Origin: Spirochaetia bacterium
GTDB lineage: Bacteria > Spirochaetota > Spirochaetia > Treponematales > Treponemataceae
Direction: 5' to 3'
NCBI GenBank assembly: GCA_900769985.1
Contig: CAAGIS010000186.1
Location: forward strand, 1-58,999
DNA length: 58,999 nt
Positions 37,201 through 46,855 of the stretch are shown here, piece after piece. Within the stretch, counting starts at the first letter, position 1. Every line of letters begins with the position of its first letter. The notes under the pieces were generated by a model, which saw nothing but the letters and a program-made list of their open reading frames with translations, was not told the origin of the DNA and ran no database searches. Position numbers and translations under genes: made by a program.

Positions 37201-40200
37201 TTACAAGTTCTGCAGAAACGGTAAGCATTTCAGAAGACTCTGGCTTAATTTTTAAGATATTATTTGATACCGAAATATAAACGTTGTCTTCCTGAGTATC
37301 TTCAATAACAACGAGAACAGTCTTGGAATAACTTTCTGAATAACGCGTATTATAAACCGTAATGTATGCAAGTCCTTTATTTAAAGCCCGTACATAAGCA
37401 GAACCAGAAGCAGGACTTACTACAATCATAGACGGATTACTTGAAGTAAATTTAAAATAACTGCTGTCATTTGCAGAAGAACCGCCTATCATCTTGGCAG
37501 TTAAAGTTGCTCCCGAACCTTTTTTTATTGTCAGAATATTCGTACTTGTAGAAATATAAGGCTTATCAGAAACAATGCCGGCATCAAGCACAGTTACAAG
37601 GATTTTTAAGGAATAAAGACATTCATCATGAGTAACTTTAATTTCAACTGTTCCAGGCTTATTTGCACAAATCAAAGCGGAAGTTCCGTTATTAGCAATT
37701 ACATCAGCAATTTTACTGTCATCACTTTTCCAGTGCCATGCAGAATTGTCAATTAAATTGCAGTTCATAAGCTGAGCAGAAGCCGTAACATATTCCCCTT
37801 GAATAACGGTAATTACATTTGTCGAAGTTGAAAGATAAGGAATTGTCGCAAAATCTGCAGGATTATTTACAATTATGATAACTTCTTTTTCAAACTTAGA
37901 ATCAGGATGCGTTACAATAATTTTTGCAGTTCCGTTTTTCAAAGGCTTTACATAACAGGTATTCGAGTAATTTACATAAGAAATTTCTGCAACGGATTCA
38001 TCATCAATACTGAACGAAAAGCCCTTTACGACAGATGCAGAATCGCTTTCTTCAGTATGATTTAAAGTTGCAATAAGGGAGACTTCTTCCTGACCTGCAA
38101 AAAGTTCAAAAACATCTTTATTTGTTGAAATATACGGACAATCCTCATTAACATATTCAAACTGGCTTCCAGTTTTAAGATAAATATCAAGAGAATTTTC
38201 AGAAAGAGGATGAGTTACAGTCAGTACGCAGGATGCTTCTGAAGACAAAGAAGAAACTGTTGCCGTATTACCGTTTGCAGCAATATCGAATCCGCTGGCA
38301 TCAGATAAAGTCCATTCAATTTCAGAATAATAAAGTGAATCTACATTGAAAAGATTTACCTGAATGTCATAAGATTCACCGATGTCATTAAAATAAACGA
38401 CATTTGAAGATGTAGAAAGATAACAGGGATTTCCTTGTTCAATAATTCTTGCATCTTCTATATCAATAAAAAAGTTTACATCATCACAACCGTCAACGCT
38501 TGCAGTAAGAACTGCATAACCTGCTTTTTGAGCCGTAACGATAAGGTTTTTATTTGCATTTTCAGTATAAAAATCAATACAGTCTTTTCCTTCCTTTACG
38601 CTCCATGAAATTTCAGGACTTTCCTCAAATCCTGAAGTCTCAAGGTAAAAAGTAAAACTCTGTTCTGTATTAATTTTTGCAGTAGTTGCATAAGAAAAAA
38701 TGCTTTTCACATTATATTCGTTAAGTTCTTCTTCCGTGTCATAGCAGACAATGCTGAAAATTACCTTTGATTCACTTTCTGGATGAGTTACGGTAATTTT
38801 ATTTAGCGACCCTCCAGAACCTTCAGCAGGAGAAGAAACATTACAGACAGTTCCGTTTGCATTTATAGTAATATTTCCTTCACTACTCCAGAGAATATCA
38901 TCTTCACTTCCGTCACCTTGAAGCGAAACTTTAATATCAACTGACTCACCGTTTTTAACAGAAACAACTGCAGGGCTTGTAAGATTGAGATAAGTTTTAT
39001 TTACTGCAGATTCTTTTTTTTCACTAACAACAACAGTTATTCTTGTAGAATACAAAGCCTTTGGATGCGAAATGTCAATGTATGCTGTCCCTGGATTTAC
39101 CGGTCTTATGATACAGTAACCGTTTGCAGAAGATTCAATGACAGACCGGGAAGAAGCAGCCCCTGTTCCCTGAACATAATCGATGACATCACAAGATGAA
39201 CCGTCCGAGGCGGCATTAGTAATTTTCCAAAGAAGGTCATTTACGGAATCAGCAGCTGAATTAGTCAATGTAATGTCAATCTGCTTCGGTTCGTCTTCCA
39301 TAGATAAAAGAAGATAATTCTGGGAAGTCGTAATATAAACGGTCGCATCTGCTGCTTCTGTCTTTATATCCCTTACAAGAACGACAATATTTCTTGAAGA
39401 AACACCCGGATAAGAAACCGTAATTTTTACGCTTCCGTTCTTTTTTCCCTTAACATTGATTCTGTCGCCGGTATTAGAAGAACTTCCGTTTAAAATAGAA
39501 TAATCTATGTATTCTTCTACACCTTCAGAAAAAGTCCATTCAAATTTTCCGCTGTCAATATCGCCAGAATAATTTTCAAGATTTACAAGAATTTCTTCAT
39601 ATTCTGCATCAGAAACAATTGCAAATGTTTTTGACGGTTCTATGAAAGCCGTTTCTGCATTTTTTATTACACGGACAAGAATATCAAGGTCATATACCGA
39701 AGCAGGATGAGAACACCTGATATAACAGTTTCCCTCTTCATAAGCCGTAAACGAAACATCAAGACCGTTCACACCAGTTATAGAAACAGGTTTTGAAGAC
39801 ATTTCATTACCGAGGGAATCAACAATTTTATATTCAAAACCGCTTGAATAATCCTGATACGGAGAATTTACAAGGTCAACTGAAAAAGATGATGTACTGT
39901 TTTCGCTTAAATTGACGGTAATAATATTATTTTCTGTCGTAATATAGGTAGTATCAGTTCCGTCCGTGCTGCAGTTTACGATAATGCTGTACGGATAGGC
40001 AGCCTTGTTATGCTTTACAGTAAGTTTTGCAATTCCGTCATTCAGACCCGAAACCCAGCAATAATTTCCTTCTGCAACAATTGATGCAACCTGAGATTTA
40101 TCAATACTCCAGGTAAAACCGTTTATGTCTGAAGCAGTTCCTCCAAACAAAGCTGCACTTACCTTTACCGTATCAGTTCGGGACACATTTATATAATCAG

Positions 40201-40591
40201 ATGAAGCATAGACATAAGGATTTGTAACGGTTACGGCATAAGTTTCATTTGTTACTTCTACAACGCACGAAGCACTGTTTGAACCGCAAACCGCAGTAAG
40301 AGTACTTGTTCCAGGCTGAAGACCGGTGATTATAGCCGAATAATTATCAGTCTTTGCCATAATTATATTAGAATCATAAAGCCATTCAATATTCGCACTG
40401 TTCTGGTCTGATGAAGCCGTAAGATTGATTACATCCATTGCACCGATGCTTACAGAAGACTTGAGTTTATCAAAACTTAAAGAAATATTTTTATCAGGCT
40501 GTTCAATAAAAGAAGAAATCAAGCCGCAGCTCTGTAAAAAACAGCCTCCCAATAAAAGTAAAAAAGGAATTATTTTTTTTATTATTCTCAT
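34277..40591 (-). CDS. Giant Ig-like (Big2-type) repeat surface lipoprotein
   Basis: 2104 residues. Lipoprotein signal with Cys22 (FLQSC lipobox). The mature chain is about 14 repeats of roughly 100-120 residues, each opening with a Y[IL]STSTN[IV]hTh-like strand and closing with a GTAxIxVTHP-like strand (for example YLSTSTNVITVIQG, YISTSTNILTIKKG, YISVSNNILKIKPE). This is the layout of bacterial Ig-like Big2 domains in adhesins and invasins. The last 500 residues are a different, more divergent region. It is a paralogue of the 1979-aa protein 63 bases upstream; repeat order is collinear. Probably anchored in the outer membrane, extending from the cell. Position next to type IV secretion genes suggests a role in donor-recipient contact or entry exclusion. 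The start follows GGGAGAATAAAAT. Confidence 0.88.
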   Translation of the reverse strand: MRIIKKIIPFLLLLGGCFLQSCGLISSFIEQPDKNISLSFDKLKSSVSIGAMDVINLTASSDQNSANIEWLYDSNIIMAKTDNYSAIITGLQPGTSTLTAVCGSNSASCVVEVTNETYAVTVTNPYVYASSDYINVSRTDTVKVSAALFGGTASDINGFTWSIDKSQVASIVAEGNYCWVSGLNDGIAKLTVKHNKAAYPYSIIVNCSTDGTDTTYITTENNIITVNLSENSTSSFSVDLVNSPYQDYSSGFEYKIVDSLGNEMSSKPVSITGVNGLDVSFTAYEEGNCYIRCSHPASVYDLDILVRVIKNAETAFIEPSKTFAIVSDAEYEEILVNLENYSGDIDSGKFEWTFSEGVEEYIDYSILNGSSSNTGDRINVKGKKNGSVKITVSYPGVSSRNIVVLVRDIKTEAADATVYITTSQNYLLLSMEDEPKQIDITLTNSAADSVNDLLWKITNAASDGSSCDVIDYVQGTGAASSRSVIESSANGYCIIRPVNPGTAYIDISHPKALYSTRITVVVSEKKESAVNKTYLNLTSPAVVSVKNGESVDIKVSLQGDGSEDDILWSSEGNITINANGTVCNVSSPAEGSGGSLNKITVTHPESESKVIFSIVCYDTEEELNEYNVKSIFSYATTAKINTEQSFTFYLETSGFEESPEISWSVKEGKDCIDFYTENANKNLIVTAQKAGYAVLTASVDGCDDVNFFIDIEDARIIEQGNPCYLSTSSNVVYFNDIGESYDIQVNLFNVDSLYYSEIEWTLSDASGFDIAANGNTATVSSLSSEASCVLTVTHPLSENSLDIYLKTGSQFEYVNEDCPYISTNKDVFELFAGQEEVSLIATLNHTEESDSASVVKGFSFSIDDESVAEISYVNYSNTCYVKPLKNGTAKIIVTHPDSKFEKEVIIIVNNPADFATIPYLSTSTNVITVIQGEYVTASAQLMNCNLIDNSAWHWKSDDSKIADVIANNGTSALICANKPGTVEIKVTHDECLYSLKILVTVLDAGIVSDKPYISTSTNILTIKKGSGATLTAKMIGGSSANDSSYFKFTSSNPSMIVVSPASGSAYVRALNKGLAYITVYNTRYSESYSKTVLVVIEDTQEDNVYISVSNNILKIKPESSEMLTVSAELVNGLPTDAEDFIWWADDYNLVNLTSVASECSVIPTGRTGTTKIHIKHAKAEKQADILCIISNYDAFSFNSSSANITTDRLYFFPLQIPAIEEEFTVQYSSTNENVCIISGSDYVAWVCGMNYGTASLKASMVSKDGTVIASTEMLVSVDVIDPVVPVISLGDTIITVDEGTSKVVSAILSGDNIDPNEKYSLKWYVQNNEKGISLMDENADGIVYGPDVYVSFDAGGEYVLSCEHELSGARADLYIKVLKKGEMDIELNSNLETVYKDDGSFTLTATIINGTEADYKNIEWSALKVGGLSIVAVSKTNGASCTVTPKAVGQTTVYAKLPNGKKTASCIVIVKASTEITFDLGAVHVIPGYTEVINYRTKPENATVNWYSQMTTSSSDTFGSSTNYFSWEDDAAKKQLRVTGLRDYPDGVAGTISAIISGGTTTVPSVKVYVNYDVELRLEHLNGSILTKITNNNPDTANVKSFNIVYYPTDLDIDIKLDDSLIACIPSEGNTALHSKDENNVENPSVSVGDVKRTLFTEDGTEKCRMTVDLVPHTECEANITVSATLPSDSKGLNSVSKTFYYSAFYDDYDIEIVNLTQAGAFTDFIKNQNGNINQIILGDGEEAVFYFKIKNENAAGKITDCSYEPIGDPYFDYRMVNKKYWHNEQNVNKTRRKKAQEIFKNIKDDTELSLIQTDKLSPQIGLIDFYDEKESISNTTVYHLSHNWDYYKDLPKALTDEGEGWEAYKEKNNYSNDFFDKLDVDYWLVSQEMTYKGKYALQHSPAVSVFKTSWVKTKGSRTTEDSNINYVTYSKKDSVELSFDNEQVAYFINDKNSSESGPKTFNQDFEPDSDYCIYKECIPFILTTNELKNNKALVRPDEYTDLEHNEWTVTLFGTTGTNWTITAKLSKLIAKGITPTVQKCVKEEGTLISGKGQILIGYKKGNGMAETYTIAVNVKKYPCEAYTNNNWTKQIVNGNKRWVLDEK

Positions 40592-40612
40592 ATTTTATTC
40601 TCCCATGTGAAT

Positions 40613-40644
40613 GCAGGATAAAATCGGTAAAAATTTTATCCTGC
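40613..40644 (-). repeat. 11-bp stem hairpin between the two giant lipoprotein genes
   Basis: GCAGGATAAAA and TTTTATCCTGC with a 10-base loop. No T run follows on the minus strand, so it may be an RNA processing or stability element that lets the two genes be expressed at different levels, rather than a terminator. Confidence 0.6.
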
Positions 40645-40654
40645 TGATTTTTAA

Positions 40655-43600
40655 TTACTGTGTAATTTTTAAAAGATAATTGTTGTCATCAGATGCAGGA
40701 CAGTTCCTTACCTGAACATAAACAGGAATCTTATAGGAAGCCTCTCCCGAACCTTGTACATAGTTTGCATACGTGACTTTAAGGTAACCGACATAACTTG
40801 TTTCTTTGACAGTATCATTCCTTACTTCGCTGAATTTGTCGCTTTCTATGTTAAGCCGGTACATATTTTCCATACCGTTGTCAGTATTTTTTGTAACAGT
40901 TTGTTTAAGGCTAGGTATTATGAAAGTCTGTGACGTTTTCCATGAACCAGTAGAAGAGGTCTTGTATTTGTAAACCGCATAATCCTGTAAGTGATAAAGT
41001 TCAAAAGGATATGTATTTTCATAAGTAGGACCATGAACTTTTCCTTCTACATAATCTGACTGAACATTTCCTACATTGCTATTGCTGGCTGAAATCTTAT
41101 CCTTAATTAAACTTGTATTCCTGACGAACTCTACGGAGGAAATAGAAACATTTGAATAAGGTTCTGTTACAGTATTTACACATACATTACCGCTTAAAAA
41201 CTCACCGTCACCAAGAAAAATACTGTTTGTAGTTTCATCATAATAAGAATATTTTGCATTTTTCTCTTTTGGAGAATAAACATTTTTATTTACAGAAGGT
41301 ACCTGCTTTTCAATGACAGGCTTGAATGTATGCTTAGGATAAAAAACCTGCATTTTAATATTCTGAACTCCAAATTCATCAGCTTTCTGAGGCGTGTTTC
41401 CAGAAGTTATGATGTTTTCATTTACACCTTGAATTGTGATATTAGTATTAACTTCACCTGTAATCTGAAATTTAAGAGTTCCTATAACCGTTCCCTTTAC
41501 GATGCTGTCAGCCGTAGATTCATGAGAAGTAACTTCCCAATGAACGCTTCCATTTTCATCGTAAACTTCCGTAGCGTTAAGAAGTTTCAGATTTTTACAG
41601 AACACTTGCAGCGAAGTAGGCGTAACAACAATCTTTGAACATGCAGGCCTTAATTCATAATTAACATAAAGAATCTTTTCATCATCATGAACATCTTTAG
41701 GCGTTGCAGAAACAATACTTTTATCAAGAGAGAGAAGATAATTATATGAATTCGTAACTGAAATAGAATCCATCTGCTCGCTTTCAGTCTTTATCTGAAG
41801 AACGGCAGTTCCTTCCTTACTCGTGCCAGTTACAAGAATGGTTCCGACATTTTCCGGATAATATGCAGTTAAATCAGTTTCAGCATTTTTCCAGAAAGGA
41901 ATATAACCTGCATTTACAGAATCAATACTGAAGAAAGAATTGTCACTTCTATACCATTCCTTCACCTTATCTTTACCTGGCTTTGTTTCCCAGTGAAGAG
42001 GCTTTACTTCACCCGGATAAAGCTGAAGGGACGTAATGTAAAGTTTGTTTCTTGAATCCCTTACAAAAGAGCCGCTGGTCGTATTATATTCAAAATTATA
42101 TTCATCATCGTATATGAAGAAATTGACTTGCGGTGCTTCCGTAATTTCTACTTCACAGCTTGCAGATGCACCAAAAGAAGGAATTTTTACGGTTACAGTT
42201 GCCTTCCCAGGTTTTTCAGCATAAATATATGCCTTATTTCCTGAAGGCGTAAATGTAAAGAAATCCTGAACATCGCTTCCGTCAACATTATTTTTAACAG
42301 ACCATTCAAGTTCTTCTCCCGTGTCATTCTGTACCGTAGCTGTTAAAGTTACCTTGTCTTCACCGATTACAATAGGAAGTTTTGAATAATTAAGGCTTAC
42401 AGTCGGATCTGTTACACCTGCAACAATTACATAAATTGTCATCGGATTAATACTTGAATCATTATGAGAAACCGTTATTGTAGTTTTACCTGAATTCAGA
42501 GCCTTAATCTGAACATTCGGACCTTTATTTATTCCGTTAATTTCTACAAAATTTCCGGAACCGTTATTAACCGTCCAGTTCAATCCTTGAGATTCAGAAT
42601 CAACTGTATTACCATAAACCTTGGCTTTAAGAGGATATGTTTCGCCTTTATTCATCGTAATGATAGTCGAAGCAGAGCCTTCAAGCCCGATATACGGCCG
42701 CGATTCATTTTTTCTTGTAACGCTCACAAGAAGCTGAGCCGTTGCCTGAACTGCACCGCCTTTAGTAAGTAATTTTGCAATTACCGTACAGTTATCAGAA
42801 TCTTTTCCGTCTTCAAGCGTTCCAGGCTGAAGCGTACATACGGAAGAATTGCCGAATACATTGCAAAGTTTGTAATTATCGCACCAGTAAGAAATATCAC
42901 AGTCTACGCCAGTAGCCGGAACTTCCATATTCACAAAATAATTGCTGCCTGTCGTTACTTCAACATATTTCGATTCAAAAGCAAAGTCAGAATAACTGCT
43001 TATATATAGAACAATATCTTTAACTGCAGCAGCTTTCGGATGAGAGACATGAATATTGACTGTTCCAGAACTTAAAGGTTCAATAATGCAGGATTCGCCT
43101 GAATAATTCATGTTGATTTTTTCATAACTGTCAGCCCACCATTTAAAATCATAAACATCATCCGGTTCTCCGTTTACTAATGTCGCTGACAATGTTTTTG
43201 CCTCATCCGTAGGCTTCATTTTTATGATGCTTTCAGTTACGGAAATATAGCATTTTGTAGTAACTTTCGGTTCACATATAACAAGAATTGTCCTTGTACA
43301 CGATGCCTTCGGATGCTGAACAATAATCTGAGTAACGCCTTCTTTCAAAGCCTTAACCTGAGCAGAATCATTGCTTGCATAAAGCATTGCAACGGAGGAA
43401 TCAAGAACAGCCCATGAAAAATCAGTAGTATCAGATTCTTTTCCGCCTATGAGTTCTGCGGCTATCGTAGCCATATCACCGTCAACCGTACATGTAACAA
43501 TATTATTGCAGGAAATATAAGGGTCATTTGCAGCCTGAATCGGGTCAATTACATTTACAATAATTTCAAGCGGATAATCACAGTAAGAATAATTTTCAAC

Positions 43601-46594
43601 AATTACTTTTGCAGAGCCGATGCCTTTTCCGTATATGACGGCAACGCTTCCACTTCCGACTACTTCACAGACAGAAGTGTCCTGACTTTTCCAAATAAAA
43701 CCTGAAACGATATTACTGTCAGAATTTACAATATCTACAGAAACTGAAGAATTCATTCCTTCACCGACTGTAACGACATTATTTTTTGTAGTAAGGTATT
43801 TAAATCCCCTCAGTTCTTCTTCTGAATTTGCAACATTAACAAGAATTTCCTTTGTAATTTCCCCCGCAAGAGGATTTGAAATTTCTATAATGCTCTGTCC
43901 GGGATTTATTCCCTTAATCTGACAAGTTCCGCTTGCAAGACCGATTATTTCAATATTTTCCTGACCTTCAATTACATTCCAGTAAAAATTCGCTGTTGCA
44001 GTAGTATTAACTAAAGCGGCCCCTATTGTTGTACTTCCACCGTTTACAATATTTACAACATCATTTTCAGTCGTAATATAAATGATGTAATCATCAACCC
44101 ATTCATACAGTTCTCCGCATTTTGCATTTATCGAAAGAGAATTGCTTGATTTTTTATTAGTTACTTTTAAAACCGATTTTCCAGGTCTTTCAGCAGTCAA
44201 AGTTACAGAAGGACCAGGACTTCCAGAAAGTGAAAATACAGGATTTCCTTCTTCAGCATTTACATCCTGCATAACCCAGTTTGTATATAATGCCATGTCA
44301 ACCGTAGAAATATTTACACCAGTAACTGAAACATTTTCAGATGCACCTTCACTTTCAAGAACAAAGGCATTTTTATTCGTTGTAAGATAACCTGCGTTTT
44401 CATCAAAAATTTCTGAGCTTGTGCCTTCAGGAAGAACCGTTACATCAAACACAACAGGTTCACAGCCGTCAACGCTTGCCCTGATATAAGTAGTTTTTCC
44501 TTTTTTATCAGTATCTTTACTTACACCAGTTACTCTCGCCGAAGTGCAGTAATCAGAAGAACTGTCTCCTTCTACAATACACAGCGAAGCATCATCAACA
44601 CTCCATGAAACTCTGTCAGAAGAACTTAATCCGAACTGTTCTACAGATATAGTTTTAATTTCACCTGCAGCAATACGAAGATATGTATTGTCAGCAAAAA
44701 TTCCTTTCATTGAATCAAGTTCTTCCTGAGTATCTGCCGTCAAAACAAGAATTTTTTTATCGGAAAGAGCACCGTCAAGATGAACCGTTACATAAGTCTG
44801 TCCGCTTCCAGTTCCGCAAGCTGAAATTTCAACTTCAGGACCGGAAGATGGAAGTACGGAAACTTTATCAGGATTTGCACTACTCCATTCAATATTATTC
44901 TCATCACCTTCCTTGTGATTCCTCAATTCTGCCGTCACCGTCTGAGACTTTCCATTTAAAAGCCTTATCAATGAAGTATCAGTTGAAATTACAAGTGGAT
45001 TTACAAGAGCATCTTCAGAATAAACCTTAACAGAAATTTCCGTTTCATAAAGACAGCGGGGATGCCCTACGGCAATCGTAAGTTCTCCGGCACTAAGCGG
45101 ATTTATTACAAGCTGTGCATCACAAAATTCTCCCGATGTGGCAGCACTTCTTGAATTTGAATCCATTACGACACCTGTATGTTCCTGAATTTCAACAATT
45201 CCGTTGTTTACGCCGCCTTTTATATACCAGATAAAATTAGTAGTTTCGTCCCCAACATCATCCGTTCCGCTGATTCCTCCAATAAGCCGAACATTTACGA
45301 CAGTCGGCTCCCGTCCTACCTGAGTCTGAATATAATTCTGATCAGTCGTGATATACATCGAAGCATCAATGGCTGAACCAATCTGATTCTGGAGGATTAC
45401 AAGAACATTCCGAGAATACTGGGATTTTTCATTTGCAACATTTACTTTAAATGAACCGTTTTTCTTTCCCATAACCTGAAGGGAATTGCCGGAAATAATA
45501 ATGTCGCACAAATCTTTTGCCGTATCAGGAACTGTCCATACAAAACTGTCAGGGTCAACATAACCGTTAAAATTTTTCAATGATGCGTAGACAGTATAAG
45601 GTGCATCACTTGAAGTTATAACCAGAGTCGATGATGAAACATCGATGTAAACATTTTCAACAATCGTAATTACCCGGACAATAATATCAAGAGGATATTG
45701 TGCATTTTCATGAGTGACAGAAATCTTTGCAACTCCGTTTTTTAAAGGAACAACTTCTGCCGTATTAAGATTGGCATTCAGTGAAATAATTGATTTTGAC
45801 TGTTCATCAGCATAATTCCATGTAAAACCGTTTTTATAAGTTGCAGAAAGCGGATTAACCAAATCAACGCTTATCATTCTTGAAGACTGTTCATTTTTAT
45901 TGATTGAAAAAACATTAAAATCGGTAGTAATGTATGTTTCGGTCAGACTGTCATTGTAACAATAGATGATAAAAGTATATTCATATTCTGCTTTCGGATG
46001 CTTACAAACAAGCTGCGTAGAACCGGCTTTTCTTGCAGTTACAATACAGTTATTTCTTGCAGGAGCAATCGATGCAACAGTTTCATCCTTAATTTCCCAG
46101 ATAAAATCTTCCATATCTGAGATGTTTCCGCCGTATAAAGATGCAACGACAGTTTCAGTGTTTCCCGGCTTAAACTGAATGACAGACGAATTTGAATAGA
46201 TATAAGGATTTTCAGAAACATCTTCACCGTTTGAAATTACGGCAATAAGACAGGTAGACACAATGCCGTTACATTTTGCCTTAATCCATGTAGTTCCAGC
46301 TTTCTTTCCCGTTATGATTACTCCAAAATTATCAGGTGCTGCATCTATAAACGCTTCATCATATTCCCAGGAAACGGAACACTTTCCCTGATTTGAAGAC
46401 GGAGACAGGGAAAGCTTTACATATTCACTTTCACCAACAGTTACATTAAGCGATGTAGTGCTTAATGTAACCGCCGTAATTTCTGCATTATAGTCTTTTG
46501 TACTGACTATTTCTTCTTTTATTGTATCAAACAGATTACAACTTAAAAAAAAAAGTGGTAAAAACAGTAAAAACATTATCTTATTTTTTTTCAT
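40655..46594 (-). CDS. Giant Ig-like (Big2-type) repeat surface lipoprotein, paralogue of 34277-40591
   Basis: 1979 residues. Lipoprotein signal with lipobox FFLSC, Cys19. About 14 Ig-like repeats of 110-120 residues, opening with strands such as YITTENDVVNIVNGG, YLTTKNNVVTVGEG, YISVTESIIKMKP, and a divergent C-terminal 450 residues that look like a separate beta-rich domain. Family knowledge: Big2 stacks act as rigid adhesin stalks. The start follows AAGAGG with the AAGTGTACTT motif (46629-46638) just upstream, so it may have a promoter of its own in addition to read-through from the VirB-like genes. Confidence 0.88.
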   Translation of the reverse strand: MKKNKIMFLLFLPLFFLSCNLFDTIKEEIVSTKDYNAEITAVTLSTTSLNVTVGESEYVKLSLSPSSNQGKCSVSWEYDEAFIDAAPDNFGVIITGKKAGTTWIKAKCNGIVSTCLIAVISNGEDVSENPYIYSNSSVIQFKPGNTETVVASLYGGNISDMEDFIWEIKDETVASIAPARNNCIVTARKAGSTQLVCKHPKAEYEYTFIIYCYNDSLTETYITTDFNVFSINKNEQSSRMISVDLVNPLSATYKNGFTWNYADEQSKSIISLNANLNTAEVVPLKNGVAKISVTHENAQYPLDIIVRVITIVENVYIDVSSSTLVITSSDAPYTVYASLKNFNGYVDPDSFVWTVPDTAKDLCDIIISGNSLQVMGKKNGSFKVNVANEKSQYSRNVLVILQNQIGSAIDASMYITTDQNYIQTQVGREPTVVNVRLIGGISGTDDVGDETTNFIWYIKGGVNNGIVEIQEHTGVVMDSNSRSAATSGEFCDAQLVINPLSAGELTIAVGHPRCLYETEISVKVYSEDALVNPLVISTDTSLIRLLNGKSQTVTAELRNHKEGDENNIEWSSANPDKVSVLPSSGPEVEISACGTGSGQTYVTVHLDGALSDKKILVLTADTQEELDSMKGIFADNTYLRIAAGEIKTISVEQFGLSSSDRVSWSVDDASLCIVEGDSSSDYCTSARVTGVSKDTDKKGKTTYIRASVDGCEPVVFDVTVLPEGTSSEIFDENAGYLTTNKNAFVLESEGASENVSVTGVNISTVDMALYTNWVMQDVNAEEGNPVFSLSGSPGPSVTLTAERPGKSVLKVTNKKSSNSLSINAKCGELYEWVDDYIIYITTENDVVNIVNGGSTTIGAALVNTTATANFYWNVIEGQENIEIIGLASGTCQIKGINPGQSIIEISNPLAGEITKEILVNVANSEEELRGFKYLTTKNNVVTVGEGMNSSVSVDIVNSDSNIVSGFIWKSQDTSVCEVVGSGSVAVIYGKGIGSAKVIVENYSYCDYPLEIIVNVIDPIQAANDPYISCNNIVTCTVDGDMATIAAELIGGKESDTTDFSWAVLDSSVAMLYASNDSAQVKALKEGVTQIIVQHPKASCTRTILVICEPKVTTKCYISVTESIIKMKPTDEAKTLSATLVNGEPDDVYDFKWWADSYEKINMNYSGESCIIEPLSSGTVNIHVSHPKAAAVKDIVLYISSYSDFAFESKYVEVTTGSNYFVNMEVPATGVDCDISYWCDNYKLCNVFGNSSVCTLQPGTLEDGKDSDNCTVIAKLLTKGGAVQATAQLLVSVTRKNESRPYIGLEGSASTIITMNKGETYPLKAKVYGNTVDSESQGLNWTVNNGSGNFVEINGINKGPNVQIKALNSGKTTITVSHNDSSINPMTIYVIVAGVTDPTVSLNYSKLPIVIGEDKVTLTATVQNDTGEELEWSVKNNVDGSDVQDFFTFTPSGNKAYIYAEKPGKATVTVKIPSFGASASCEVEITEAPQVNFFIYDDEYNFEYNTTSGSFVRDSRNKLYITSLQLYPGEVKPLHWETKPGKDKVKEWYRSDNSFFSIDSVNAGYIPFWKNAETDLTAYYPENVGTILVTGTSKEGTAVLQIKTESEQMDSISVTNSYNYLLSLDKSIVSATPKDVHDDEKILYVNYELRPACSKIVVTPTSLQVFCKNLKLLNATEVYDENGSVHWEVTSHESTADSIVKGTVIGTLKFQITGEVNTNITIQGVNENIITSGNTPQKADEFGVQNIKMQVFYPKHTFKPVIEKQVPSVNKNVYSPKEKNAKYSYYDETTNSIFLGDGEFLSGNVCVNTVTEPYSNVSISSVEFVRNTSLIKDKISASNSNVGNVQSDYVEGKVHGPTYENTYPFELYHLQDYAVYKYKTSSTGSWKTSQTFIIPSLKQTVTKNTDNGMENMYRLNIESDKFSEVRNDTVKETSYVGYLKVTYANYVQGSGEASYKIPVYVQVRNCPASDDNNYLLKITQ

Positions 46595-46628
46595 ACAAAC
46601 CTCTTATTTTTTATATTTTTATATATAT

Positions 46629-46638
46629 AAGTACACTT
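46629..46638 (-). promoter_or_regulatory. AAGTGTACTT motif before the 1979-aa lipoprotein gene
   Basis: On the minus strand AAGTGTACTTATATATAT followed by an AT run, AAGAGG and the ATG at 46594. It is one of the recurring operon-head motifs and hints at an internal promoter. Confidence 0.45.
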
Positions 46639-46639
46639 A

Positions 46640-46840
46640 TTATTCAAAAAAATATAAGTATATTCCAAAACCAATAAAAAACAGTGTCGCAAGAAAAAGA
46701 GATTTATTTTTACTAATCTTTTCCTTTAAAAAATCCAGAAAACTCTTTTTTTCTGAACCTGATTTTTCCATTTCAGAATCAATGCTTTCTGAATTGCCGT
46801 AAACTTCAAATTCATCTTTGTTAATTTCATTCTCTTCCAT
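46640..46840 (-). CDS. Small acidic protein with C-terminal membrane anchor
   Basis: 66 residues, MEENEINKDEFEVYGNSE followed by a basic LKEKISKNK patch and a single C-terminal membrane helix (SLFLATLFFIGFGIYLYFFE). It resembles a tail-anchored protein. The ribosome binding site AAGGAG is good. It lies between the VirB10-like and lipoprotein genes and may be a small accessory subunit of the transfer apparatus. No family recognised. Confidence 0.65.
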   Translation of the reverse strand: MEENEINKDEFEVYGNSESIDSEMEKSGSEKKSFLDFLKEKISKNKSLFLATLFFIGFGIYLYFFE

Positions 46841-46855
46841 AATGTGCTCCTTGTA

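Noticed and set aside
40613..40644. Hairpin as a rho-independent terminator
   Set aside because: Good stem but no T run after it in the direction of transcription, so kept only as an RNA hairpin.
34277..46594. Repeats in the giant lipoproteins as a CRISPR array or DNA satellite
   Set aside because: The repetition is at protein level (Ig-like domains), with diverged DNA and no short constant repeats.
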